A stretch of DNA of 64,000 nucleotides, taken from positions 3,215,801-3,279,800 of the forward strand of contig CM030931.1 of NCBI GenBank assembly GCA_018136815.1, given 5' to 3'. This stretch comes from Isochrysis galbana (Eukaryota; Haptophyta; Isochrysidales; Isochrysidaceae). Within the stretch, counting starts at the first letter, position 1. Every line of letters starts with the position of its first letter. Of the stretch, positions 9,086 to 18,616 are shown piece by piece. The notes under the pieces were generated by a model, which was given only the letters and a program-made list of their open reading frames with translations, had not been told where the DNA came from and ran no database searches. The position numbers were made by a program, and so were the translations under genes.

Positions 9086-9970
9086 ATGCGTACCAAGCCC
9101 ACGTGTGCCCTGGTGCTCTGCGTCCTGTTGGCTTGTGTGATCACACTGCTATTGTGCCATGAGCGTCTCAAGAACGCGTACATCGACCGCGTGACAGCGG
9201 CTCGGTTGAGGACCAACCGCAATTTGTATGCTCATTTCTCACAAGTCTTCGATATTCGCAATGTCAGAAGGGACGACTTATTGCCCACCACCCCATACGA
9301 CTGCAAGAGAGGACACGATGAGTGGGCCTTCTGCTTGGGCGCCTCGGAGTATGTACAAGCATTGAAGCGGAAGGTCGCGCGGGGGGATATCGATGCGTTG
9401 CTCAAGATGATTTTGCCGCACATTCATTGTGATGGGCGCGAGCTCAAGCTTGAGGACTTGATCGTCTTGGATGTACTGTCCAAAGAGGGCGCGTACTTTC
9501 CCCAGATCCACAATGACATCCAGTGGGAATTCTATCCGAACGACGGGTTCCAAGTTTGGATGCTTCTTGAAAACGAGCACGAACAAAACTGGGGTAACAT
9601 GTTCATATTTGATTCCAATGAAGGAGAGAATGGCCGTGTGAGGCTTGCAGACGACAACCAAACATTGATGTTCGTGACCCCTCGGCACGAAAGGGAGTCC
9701 AAGATCAGCCGATGTGCGAAGTATTTGGATTTCACGCCCGGAGATATGTTGGTATTTAGCTCCCGCTTCTTGCACATGTCCGACTTTCGCGTCCTCAAAA
9801 GCCGCAGGAAGTCGGTTGGCTTTCGCGTCCTCGTGCGTCGAAAAGGGTGCGCCGTACCGCCCCCGCGTAAGCTCTGGAACTTCGAAGCCGGGTATACCCT
9901 CGGGCAGAGCCTACTATACCATATCAAATGCTTCCGTGGCTGTACACGCTATTCGCTGTCGGGGATCTGA
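9086..9970 (+). CDS. Membrane-anchored 2OG/Fe(II) dioxygenase-like protein (PhyH type, 294 aa)
   Basis: I place the start at the ATG at 9086 because it opens a typical type II signal anchor: MRTK, then a hydrophobic stretch at residues 7-24 (TCALVLCVLLACVITLLLCH). The C-terminal half has the order of a phytanoyl-CoA dioxygenase-type jelly roll. His142-x-Asp144 (IHND) is followed by GFQVWMLLE and NWGNMFIF, then DFTPGDMLVFSSRFLHMSD with distal His230, and Arg247 in RKSVGFRVLV as the probable 2-oxoglutarate ligand. Enzymes of this family hydroxylate small molecules, lipids or proteins; the substrate here is unknown. The anchor suggests action in the Golgi or ER lumen. The frame is continuous with the LINE ORF1 upstream, so a longer start cannot be ruled out from sequence alone. 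Confidence 0.7.
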   Translation: MRTKPTCALVLCVLLACVITLLLCHERLKNAYIDRVTAARLRTNRNLYAHFSQVFDIRNVRRDDLLPTTPYDCKRGHDEWAFCLGASEYVQALKRKVARGDIDALLKMILPHIHCDGRELKLEDLIVLDVLSKEGAYFPQIHNDIQWEFYPNDGFQVWMLLENEHEQNWGNMFIFDSNEGENGRVRLADDNQTLMFVTPRHERESKISRCAKYLDFTPGDMLVFSSRFLHMSDFRVLKSRRKSVGFRVLVRRKGCAVPPPRKLWNFEAGYTLGQSLLYHIKCFRGCTRYSLSGI

Positions 9971-10037
9971 AATCCCAGGAGCACCCCCCCCGGCTACCCG
10001 GCGAAGGGTTTGAAGGCACCGCGCGTCGCCAACCAGC

Positions 10038-10560
10038 GTGCTCCTCCCCTCGGGCGCCTTTTTCTCGCTCGCTTGGCGCTCCCGGCTCACCGGCGGCCTC
10101 TGGCTCCGTGTGCATCGCGTGGTGCAGGTGTGTTTCTCCCTCCTCCCCCCCCCACCCCCCCCCCATCGGCCCTCCCTCCCACGAAACAAGGCCCCCCCCC
10201 CCCCGCTCTCGCAGGTAAGCGGGCTTTGCGGTGGCCGCCGCCGGCGTCGCGCTCGCCGTCGCGTGGGTGCCCCGAGGGCGCCACTTCTCGCACCCCCATC
10301 ATACGCTCGGGGCCGTCGCCTTCGCCCTCGCCCTCGCCCTGCTGCAGCCGCTCAACGCGCTCGTGCGCGGCCCGCCCGCCGCCCGCACCACACGCCGCGC
10401 CGTGTGGCGGGTCGCGCACAAGGGGACGGGCTACGCCGTGCTCGTCGTGGGCGTCTACCAGGCCCTCTCGGGGCGCGCCCTCATGCCGAGCCAAGGCGAC
10501 GCCGTTATCGTCGCGTACGGGGTGCTCCTGGGCCTCTCCTTGGGGGTGCTCGCGGGGGGG
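10038..10560 (+). pseudogene. Cytochrome b561-domain gene remnant
   Basis: Bases about 10026-10127 encode LLPSGAFFSLAW...GGLWLRVHRVVQ. Bases 10219-10550 encode AGFAVAAAGVALAVAWVPRG then HFSHPHHTLGAVAFALALAL, LQPLNALVRG, and a VWRVAHKGTGYAVLVVGVYQ segment. This is the order of the b561 transmembrane ferric-reductase/ascorbate domain (HRxxQ, HxxLG, LQPLNAL, HxxxGY), including its heme-ligand histidines. A pyrimidine-rich stretch from 10128 looks like an intron, but no GT-AG or GC-AG choice I tried keeps the frame. The 5' exons are not visible and the 3' side runs into a run of 23 G. It may be a degraded gene or a real gene with an unusual junction or a sequencing error. Confidence 0.5.
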
Positions 10561-10576
10561 GGGGGGGGGGGGGGGG
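10554..10576 (+). repeat. Homopolymer of 23 G
   Basis: A pure G run sits inside the b561-like reading frame. Length errors are common in such runs, so the frame downstream of it should not be trusted. Confidence 0.9.
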
Positions 10577-10690
10577 CTCATGGTAGGGTGAGAGTCCCCA
10601 CAGGAGGGGATTTCTTTTATACCGACGCATCGCGTATTTGGAAACGAGGGGTACCAAATGAAGGCAAACGACCTCCCTGCTACCGGGAGG

Positions 10691-10870
10691 TCATGGCGAT
10701 TGAACGCTTTTCCATGTGTAGGCTGGTGGTGACGATTGAAGGCTTTTCCATGCGGTGGGGGTGATGGCGATTGAACGCGTTCCCACGTGTAGGCTGATGG
10801 TGATTGAACGCTTTTCTATGCTGTGGGTGAGGGTGATTGAGCGCTTCTCGCCTTCGTGCGTCGATCACCA
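10691..10870 (+). repeat. Minisatellite, ~33-36-bp unit, about five copies
   Basis: The unit is approximately GATGGCGATTGAACGCTTTT followed by CCATGTGTAGGCTG. Successive copies start near 10691, 10727, 10762, 10797 and 10831, with substitutions and small length differences. The array is non-coding. Confidence 0.8.
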
Positions 10871-11024
10871 TGCCCGTAGTCACTAGTCACCCCCGAGGAA
10901 AGCTCCATGAGCTCCCCACAAGAACACAAGAACAGCGTTCCGCGCTAGCTGCCGGCGCGCCCTCGCAGGCAATCTCCAAGAGTGAGATGAGCCTTGCTCT
11001 GACACACCTTTGGCGATGGGGGAG

Positions 11025-11192
11025 TGTCAGAGTTTCCTTGTTGTCCTAGTTTAATCCTAGTGCTGCGGGACCTCGGCAGCGGAGCCCCTACCCCCGCGAT
11101 GGGGGTGTGCGCGGTTGGTGCATGGCTCGTCCGGTGTATGTGGCTAGGGACGCTAGCGAACAGGACCTCTTACAAGACCATAATTTCTAACG
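11025..11192 (+). repeat. Short solo-LTR-like element, copy 1
   Basis: The element starts TGTCAGAGTTT and ends TTTCTAACG, 168 bp long. A close copy lies inverted at 35162-35336, where a 5-bp duplication flanks it. No coding part is present. No target duplication is visible around this copy, so it is old or rearranged. Size and ends fit a solo LTR of a small LTR retrotransposon or TRIM; another short non-coding repeat is possible. Confidence 0.55.
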
Positions 11193-11397
11193 CTGCTGAA
11201 GCTCTGAAGCTATGAATAGATCAGTATTGTGTATGGGGGCTAACACATATGGTTGATCCGGGGAGGAGGAAGGGGGGGAGCCGTTTCTCTTCGAGCCTCT
11301 CTCGCCACTCTCTCCGCTCTCTGCTACCTCTATTTTCCCTCTCTCTCTCTCTGTTTATCTGTCTCTCTCTCTCTCTTTTCCTCCATCTCCCCTCGCT

Positions 11398-11430
<33 letters not shown>

Positions 11431-11553
11431 CCCCTCTCTCTCACTCGCTCGCTCGCTCGCTCTCTACCCCTCCCTCCCTCCCTCCCTCCCTCCCCCTCCC
11501 TCCCTCCCCCTTCCCACTCTCTCTCTTGTCCCGCTCCGCTGGCGGGTGTGGCC
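11193..11553. other. CT microsatellite upstream of the coiled-coil gene
   Basis: From about 11275 to 11530 the plus strand is almost entirely C and T, including runs of CTCTCTCT and CCTCCCTC. This ends 23 bases before the start codon at 11554 and is probably the promoter or 5' untranslated region. No gene is seen. Confidence 0.6.
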
Positions 11554-12588
11554 ATGCCTCCAGCGGGCGCAGCGAGGCAGCGCGGCGGCGGCAGCGCAGC
11601 AGCACAGCTGGCGGAGATCAAGCGAGAGGTGCGACACCTCCGCATCGCAGCCTCCGAGCGCACGCTCGCCGAGTCGGAGTGTGCTGAGCTCGACCGCGAT
11701 GTCGAGAAGCTCAACTCCAACCTAGAGGACGTTGCACGCAGGATTGCCGCGGAGGAGACAAGGATGACCGAACTGAACCAGCTCCTTCAAGAGAAGGAGA
11801 GCGCGGTGACCTCACCGGTCAAGCAACGGATGGATGATCCCGCCACTCTGCAACGCACTGTTGACCAGCTCAAGCGGCGCAATGCGGCGCTTAAGAAGGC
11901 GCTCACAAAGTTTTCTGACCCCAAGCTCGGTCAACAAGAGGAAGACTCCTTGGCGACGATTCTACTAGAGATTGAAGAAGCGGAGAAGAAGAAGGCGCTG
12001 GCTGAATCCAACCTCCGAAAGCTTACTCACCAGGTCAACCAGCAACAGCGGCTAGCACAAACTGCGGATCGATTCAGCGCAGAGAAGAGGGCGGAAATGG
12101 CCAAAACACAAGAAGCTTACGTTAAGCGGCTCGAAAGCGTGCTAGAGAGCACACGGAAAAGCAAACAGGCCAGTTTAGATCGGGACGCTGCTCTCGATCA
12201 CGAGTGGGATAGGTGGTTACAGCTTCTCATGGACGTTGCTGAGCGAGTGAAAGAGGATAGTGAAGCTGGCAGCTCGGAGCTTGCTAAAAAACTGCGCGAG
12301 GGATTGTCATCTACTCGTGGCACACCAGCGCCGGGACGTAAGAATGCCCCGGCCCATGCCATGGACATCGCGGGCATATCGCCTGGTGGTGCTATCTTGA
12401 TCGACGCTCTTCGCCACACTGAGCGTCAAAGAAACGAGCTAAAGAAGAGAGGCACAGGACTCCTACAAGAGGAGAAGCAGCTTGAGGAGAAGCTTGAGAC
12501 GTTAAGGAAGCGTATCGCTGCTCAACGTGAAAAGCTTGCCCCATCCAGCCCCATCGTTTCAGGGGCGGCCACTGTTGCGCCTCCATAA
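11554..12588 (+). CDS. Coiled-coil protein of unknown function (344 aa)
   Basis: Single exon starting MPPAGAARQRGGG; an in-frame GTG two codons upstream was not chosen. After a short Gly/Ala-rich N-terminus, residues about 20-110, 125-230 and 285-335 are strongly heptad-like (for example ECAELDRDVEKLNSNLEDVA and RQRNELKKRGTGLLQEEKQL). The linker at about 245-280 is Gly/Pro-rich and contains SSTRGTPAPGRKNAPA. No catalytic motif, signal peptide or membrane segment is seen. The length and three-coil layout suggest a cytoskeletal, centrosomal or flagellar structural protein, but no specific family is recognised. Confidence 0.7.
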   Translation: MPPAGAARQRGGGSAAAQLAEIKREVRHLRIAASERTLAESECAELDRDVEKLNSNLEDVARRIAAEETRMTELNQLLQEKESAVTSPVKQRMDDPATLQRTVDQLKRRNAALKKALTKFSDPKLGQQEEDSLATILLEIEEAEKKKALAESNLRKLTHQVNQQQRLAQTADRFSAEKRAEMAKTQEAYVKRLESVLESTRKSKQASLDRDAALDHEWDRWLQLLMDVAERVKEDSEAGSSELAKKLREGLSSTRGTPAPGRKNAPAHAMDIAGISPGGAILIDALRHTERQRNELKKRGTGLLQEEKQLEEKLETLRKRIAAQREKLAPSSPIVSGAATVAPP

Positions 12589-12907
12589 TCGCACTTTCGA
12601 TTGGACGGGCTTTGATTGGGCGCATTATGAGCCTTGTGGAATAGACTGGTTGTGAGCTGTGTGGTGTGTGATTGAGATTCAGGCGCAGGTGCATTCGACA
12701 CTCGACTAGGTCTTGCCCGTGTCGTGCATGTGTACCCCTCAGGTGCACTGCATCTTGTGAAAGCTGCTAGAGCAACGACCTCCCTCTAGCTCTAGCATCG
12801 CAAGCGGCACACAGCCAGCAAACGCAAGTCCCCCCCATCTTCCTATTGGGATGTGCGAGCCAGCAAACGGGGCTCACATGTCGCACCCCTCCCCTCGTGA
12901 TGCTAGT
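12589..12907. other. 3' flank, no gene seen
   Basis: Downstream of the coiled-coil gene; ordinary sequence without repeats apart from two CAGCAAACG words near 12795 and 12854. Confidence 0.35.
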
Positions 12908-13030
12908 TGTTATAATACTACAAAACATGCTGAGCGTTAGCACCAGCCTATTGGCCCACTAGCCCAGTACTATCACCACACCCGTCAGCGCACTTGCCTG
13001 TACATCTTGACTCCTGCTGATGCCTCTCAC
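12908..13030 (+). repeat. Dispersed ~125-bp repeat R3, copy 1
   Basis: Shares with 45639-45765 the words TTATAATA, AAAACAT-CTGAGCGTTAG, CAGTACTATCAC-ACACCC, GTCAGCRCACYTGCC and TTGAC..GTGCTAATGCC. The two copies are in the same orientation and differ by scattered substitutions. No coding sequence or terminal repeat is evident. Confidence 0.65.
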
Positions 13031-13922
13031 ACACATAAAATCATAAACGGACCGACTATTAACATGAGTTTCGTCGCGGTTTTCCGTAGCGAATGAATGG
13101 CGAATGGCACGCGTCTCGCTTCTCGTTTCCTCGCGTCGGCCTTGCTGCTCATCGCTTGTCTAGAAGGTCTCTCCGCACATCGCCTTCTTCCCCACAGGAG
13201 TTTGGATTTCTCATCGACCTGACGGATCGAGCATGACCACTGGCTCGACACGCGATGAGACAGAAGAGGACTGTGGCTGGTGGAGTGGAGAGTGGAGTGG
13301 CTGTGGGTGTGGGTGTGTGCTGTGTGTGGCTGAGGCTTGCGTGACTCCAAAGAATTGTTGAGGTATGGAATGGGGCCTTCCAGGGGCGACCGTGCCCACG
13401 GAGGGCTCAGCACAGGGACCACTGGGGCTGGAGGGAGACATGGCACCGGCGGGAACACCGCTCACACGGGCTTGGGGCGACGGCGGTCGAGAGTCGAGAG
13501 AGGGACCATGGGCATGGGCGCGACTCTCGGAAACTCTGGGACAAGAGAAAACGCGGGAAACACACGGGGGCGCGCGCAATGAAAGAAAGGGGGCGCGCAC
13601 ATGAGAAACACAAGGGAGGGGGATCGAGAGTGATCACCCCTATCCTAACACACGGGGCGAAGGAGATCGAGGACGGAGGATCCCGACCGGACGGAGGGGC
13701 GACGTGCGACGTCAATGTGACACCTGGGCGAGGGCAGGCGTAGTAGCAACAGTAGATGGCATCTTCCGAGGTTTTTATTCTAAGTTGCATCGCAACCAAC
13801 GACAAAGTGAGTCGATTGTCACAGAATATAATACTGAGTGGATTTTAGCGCCTATGACAACTGCCTATATCCAAGCAGGTGCTTTTGGTGATGCGGAGGC
13901 GGAGATTTTCCGGTGCGTGTGC
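13031..13922. other. No gene supported
   Basis: Open frames of up to about 140 codons occur on both strands but overlap each other and have low-complexity composition (CACACA and G-rich stretches, 13280-13660). The right end is the 3' flank of the golgin gene. Confidence 0.4.
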
Positions 13923-16900
13923 CTATGCGCCCGCTGTGCTCGTGGAGGGAGCTTGCGAATCCGATTGCTGCACGCCCACCGCAGCCGGCGCGCCCGTTGT
14001 CACCCCAGAGGACGTACCCCAAAACCATTCGCTGAGTGTGGCAGGGATTGCGGTTAATGTCTCGTACGCCTCTGTGAGTGAGCTAGCTCCTAGCGGAGCG
14101 TGGGGGTCTGCTTTTAGCAAATTCGATGTGCGGTGCCACCATGAATCGGAATATTCAGCTATCTTCGTGTTGAGGCGTTGCACTTCCTCCGGTGAGAATT
14201 TCAGTATTGTGGCGAGGACGCGAGCAAGACGAATGTGCTCATCGTCGTCAGCGTCACCATATATGGCCAAGAGGAAAGCAACGGTTATATTTTTAAGGTA
14301 CGCAACGTTGAGTCCTTCCTGTAAGACATGGGCGGCGCGTGTCGGCCGGTCTTGTCATGTCCACCTTTACTCGCGTGAGCGAATCCAGGCTTGCGCGCTC
14401 CCAAGGATGCAAGGATAGGCAGGAGGTGGGCATCCTCCTCGCCTGTCTCTCGAGGTCGCGACGCGTGTTGGCAAGTTCTTCCTTGAGCAGCCCTTCTTGC
14501 TGCATCAAGTGCGTAAGGACGCGGTGAGACTCTTTCAGCATCTGACGCAGGCTCTTGATCTGTGAGCGCAACTTGTCCGTCTCAGCGTCACGCTTCGCTT
14601 GATCTCGAGCGATGTTGAACATAGCCGCTTCAGACGGCTTGCCCGAATCAAGCTGCGCCTCGAGCTCCGCGACTCGCCTGCCGTTTGGACAGGGGCAACG
14701 CCAATCAGACAGCGCGCAGAAGTCCATCGAGTCAAGTTGGCCATTAGGCCGCGGATGCGCCGAGCGCGCCGGCGAGCGGCCACTGCTGCGGTGAAGCGTA
14801 GGGTATGACATGTTCGGGGAGCTTTGTAGCATGCATTGTGGGATTCGGAGACGGGCACGTGTTCAGCAAAGCGCATCTATAGATCCCCAAAGGCGGCACG
14901 CACTCGTTGCGCTTCTTCATCGCAGTTGCGTGGGATTTCTCTGCTTCGGCCTTCTGCTTGTGCACGGCGTCTAGCTTGCCCTTCAAAACCTCTGCAATGC
15001 GCTCTGCCTTGGCCGTCGCTCCTTCAGCCGCTTCGGCTTGCGCACGCGCGGCCGCGAGCAGTTCTTCCGCCTCGGCCCTCTCCTTCTGCCGATCGCGAGC
15101 TGCTGCCTCTTCTCGGGAGCGGCTCGCCTTGAGTTGGTCGCGTGCGGATGAGAGCTCCGCCTCGAGGGAAGCGCGAAGCTGACCGGAGGCGCGGGAGGGG
15201 GGGGGGCTAGTGAGTGCTTTTACTCACATGAGCGAGTGGCGCCCCGCGCCTAGATCCGCGGGTGGGCGTGTGTCTCTCGTTGGCGAGTCCTGGCTAGCGC
15301 CTTTGCAGGCTCTGCCCATAGGACATTCGCACCACATTCGGGCAAGGCATTCACACCGCTTTTGCTGATCGGTATTCGCGCTCCGATTCCTGCAACTGTT
15401 GCTCGAGCTTTCTCACAAGCGCCTCGTGCTCGGACGCTGAGGCAATGTAAGAGCTCGCCTGTCCAGGCAGGGGGCGCAGGCGTAGTGAGTCGAGAAGCGA
15501 ATGCCGCAAATCCGTAGATGGCGAAGAAATGGGGTCTCAGCGAGCGAGGAGCATGATAGCGCTGGTGCTCACCTTGCTCTGCACGGCACTCGAGTGCTCT
15601 GCCTTACGAAGCAGCTCCTTTTGCACGAGGTCAAGCCTCGAAGCTAGCTCGTCGCGCTCGCTCTCAAGCCTTGCCGCAGCATGCTTGGCCTCCAAGGCCT
15701 CGTTTTCCGCAGCCAACAGGCGGTCACGGCTCGTCAGCCGCTCCTCCTCCAACCTGGCGCGCCACTCGGCGCCGGCGTCGGCGCGGCCACGCTCGGCTTC
15801 CGCCGCCTCGGCCTGGCCGCGCCGTTCTGCGAGCTCGAGCCTCTCGCGCCAGACTTGCGTCTCGCTCGCCGCGTCAGCCATCGCTGCCTCCATCGCCTCG
15901 TTATGTCGAGAGCGCTCCGCACGCAATGCCGCTTCTGCGGACGCCTCCGCCTCGGCAAGCTTGATGTCGAGCTCCGCGCGAAGCGCCTCCTCCCGCGCCT
16001 CCGCCTTGGCTAGCTCCTCGGCTCGTGTCGCCTCAAGGGTTTGCATCCGATTGCCCCACTTAAGCACCTCCTCGCGGTAGTTGCTCAGAGCGCGAGCGAG
16101 TGCTTTGTCCTTGGCCACGAGCTCCTCCTCCACCGCCTTAGTTGCCTTGGCCGCCTCCTCTGCCTTGCTCTCCCAGCGGCGGGCCTCGTCGCGCAGATCC
16201 TCCGCCTCACGCTTCGCCGCATCAAAAGCATCGTTGAGCTGCCTTTCACGCGCTGCCGCGGCCGCCGCGGCTGCGGCCGCAGCCTCCGCGGCGTTGGCCG
16301 CCTTGGCATCATAGAATCGTTGCAACTCCCCCCTGACCTGCTCCCATCCATCTGCGCCGCCCCCTCCGCTAGCGCCATTGCCGCCACCTGCCCTAGCGGC
16401 AGCGAGCTCGTGCTGCGTACTCATGAGCCGCTCAACGAGCACTGCCTCCTCCCGCTTTGCCGCCTCGCGCACCGACTCAAGGGCCCGCGCTGCCTCCGCA
16501 GCAGCACGCTCATGCTCCCGTGAGGCGCTTTTGGCCGCTGCCGCCTCGGCATTGGCAGCGTCCGCACGGTTCTGCGCCTCCTTGAGCGCCGCCTCAGCCT
16601 CAGCCAGCGCACTGGCTGATCGCGCCGCCTCTGTCTGCAGCGCCTTTTTGATCGCGGTCGACGACTCTACCGCCTCCTCCAGCTCAGCGAGCCGATCATC
16701 GTAGCGCGACTTAACTTGCCTCTCGATTGCCTCCTGATCCAGGCCCCCGCTGCCCTCGCCGTTGGCCGCTGACTTGGCCGACCGGCCGCGCGAGGCGATC
16801 AGCTGTCGCTTCTCCTCCAGCAATGCCGAGTGCAGTGCCTGAAGTTCCGCATAGCGCGTCTCGAGCGAGCGGCACCTGCATTTGGGAAGCGACAGCTGCT

Positions 16901-17264
16901 CAGCCGCTCGCCAGAAGTAAGCAGGACGTGAGGGAGGGAACACGGCGAGGCCGACCTTTGAGCGGGGAAGAGTGTGTCCAGGCTCGAGCGTTGTCTGGCC
17001 TCACCTCGAGTTCGTCTTTGCGAGCAGTGCGATGAGCTCTTGCTTGGGCACGCTCTCAAACGCCTTTGCGGCAGCCGGGTCGAGCGGCGTCGGTGGCGGC
17101 GGCCGCTTTCGCTCGTCTTCTTGCGCGGGCGAGCGCGGTGGCCGGCTCGCTGACCCCGCTGCGCCGGCTGCGGCCGGCAGAGCGAAGCGGTCGATCCGCT
17201 CATCGACTCTCTCGGCGAGAGAGGCGAGCTTCTCATTGGCCTTCTCTTTGACGCGGCTGAACAT
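13923..17264 (-). CDS. GRIP-domain golgin (856 aa, 6 exons)
   Basis: Exons on the minus strand are 17264-17005, 16875-15573, 15458-15357, 15178-14904, 14677-14443 and 14318-13923. The five introns (129, 114, 178, 226 and 124 bp) all join in frame; the last has a GC donor (CAG|GCGAGG). The N-terminus MFSRVKEKANEKLASLAERV and the segment ELIALLAKTNS-R-CRSLETRYAEL spanning the first junction are golgin-like. About 600 residues of Ala/Glu-rich coiled coil follow. The last exon begins EGLNVAYLKNITVAFLLAIY and continues to VLATILKFSPEEVQRL, a good GRIP domain with the Tyr (about residue 732) that binds Arl1-type GTPases. Known GRIP golgins tether vesicles at the trans-Golgi. The C-terminal ~80 residues after GRIP are Ser/Thr/Ala-rich. 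Confidence 0.85.
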
Positions 17265-17880
17265 GGCGGGCAAGCGGACCCGCGAGCGCGCAACCCCCCC
17301 CCCCCCCGGCCTCCAACGCCCACGCAATCCCCCCCCCGCTACCCCCCTCCCCACCGCTCGCCGCTCCCTCGCGCGCGGGGGCGCCCCCTCCTCACCCCCC
17401 TCACCCCCCCCCCCTTTTCCCCCGCCCTCTCTCTCTCCTCCCTTCCCCCTCCCTCACCCCTCTCCCTTCCCCCTCCCACACCGATTATCCCTCCTTCTTC
17501 TCTCTTTCCTCTCTTCCTCTCCCCTTCCTTCCCTCCCTCTCTCCTTCTCTCTCCCTCTCCCTCCCTCCCTCCCTCTCTCCGTTCACTCTCTCTCCTCTCC
17601 TCTTTCCTAGAAGACGTAAGAGTAGGGGTCCCGAGTCGTGTCAGTGTCTCTCCCGTTCCTTCCCTCTCCCCTCTTTGACCCTTTCTGGGTGAAAACTCTT
17701 GTGTGGGCGCTGTAGCTTATATTTACCTAGCTCTTTTTCCTTGATAAATGCTCACGCGACTCGGCTCGGCTCGGCTCGGCTCACTCCCCCCTTGTCCCCT
17801 CTCTTCGTCTCTTTGGGGATTTTATCTTTATTCTTAACCTACCGCTGCCCCCCTCCCTCATTTCTCTCTCTCCCCCGCCG
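17265..17880. other. Shared upstream region between divergent genes
   Basis: This lies between the golgin start (minus) and the next gene (plus). It holds C runs at about 17290, 17330 and 17405, a CT tract to 17610, a GCTCG run (CTCGGCTCGGCTCGGCTCGG at 17760), and a second CT tract just before 17881. It is probably a bidirectional promoter. Confidence 0.5.
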
Positions 17881-18616
17881 ATGGCGCCGAGGCCCCTCCG
17901 CCTGCTGCTGCTCTGCGCGCTGGCGGCGGCAGGCGAGGTGGAGTGGGAGGACTCTCCCGCGCTGACTAACGCGTGGCAGTCCATCTCCTCCTCTGACATC
18001 GACAAGCTCGTCGACGTCTTCGTTCAGGGAGGGCGCGAGGTCGCTCTCTCTCGCTCGGCCGACGGGCGGGGACCGCTCTTCTGGGCGTATGAGTTCAAGT
18101 CAGTCGAGGCGCTGGCGCTGCTGATGCATCTCGAGTCGGATGAGGAGGCGGAGGATGCCGATGGCAAGCGGCCCAGAGACTTCTTCCCAGACGGGCAGGC
18201 CGAGCTCGACGGTACGGATGAGCCTGGGTGCATGATGGCGTGCGGCCAAGAGGTGCACGTGCGCTGACGGCTCCTTCTCTTTCCCCCTGCTCGCCAGACT
18301 TTACGGCCGATGCTGGTGCAAAGGTCGATGAGCTGGCGCAACAGCTGAAAGACCGCGAGGAAGAGTTCAAGGCGTATCAGGCTTCTGCGCAGACAGTGAG
18401 TTCGTTCTGGGCCACAGAATCACCAGCTTTGCATGCTGTGTGCTCCACATCCATAGACCCACGCTGCCACCGGTCCCGTTCCCTGTCCCTGCTCAGGCTT
18501 ATGAGGAAAGCTTGGATGAAGATGAGGAGGAAAAGCTTCCTCCGAGCGGCATCGACGAGATCGACTATGCAGACGACGAGGACGAGGATGATGAGGAAAC
18601 CAAAGACGAAGTATGA
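17881..18616 (+). CDS. Secretory-pathway ankyrin-like acidic protein (182 aa, 3 exons)
   Basis: Exons 17881-18211, 18298-18395 and 18497-18616 join in frame across introns of 86 and 101 bp with GT-AG ends. Residues 1-18 are a signal peptide (MAPRPLRLLLLCALAAAG). The next part, WEDSPALTNAWQSISSSDID followed by ADGRGPLFWAYEFKSVEALA, looks like a degenerate ankyrin-repeat pair. A short coil (VDELAQQLKDREEEFKAYQ) and a very acidic tail (DEDEEEKLPPSGIDEIDYAD) end in TKDEV. KDEV is one residue from the KDEL retention signal, so ER-lumen residence is possible but unproven. I recognise the WAYEF-type module as a conserved protein of unknown function in protists. Confidence 0.75.

Noticed and set aside
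13027-13922. Open frames of 80-140 codons on both strands
   Set aside because: They overlap one another, have simple-repeat composition and show no family pattern.
15529-16704. Ser/Ala-rich plus-strand frames over the golgin coil
   Set aside because: Shadows of the minus-strand Ala/Glu-rich coiled coil; reverse-complement codons give Ser/Ala runs.
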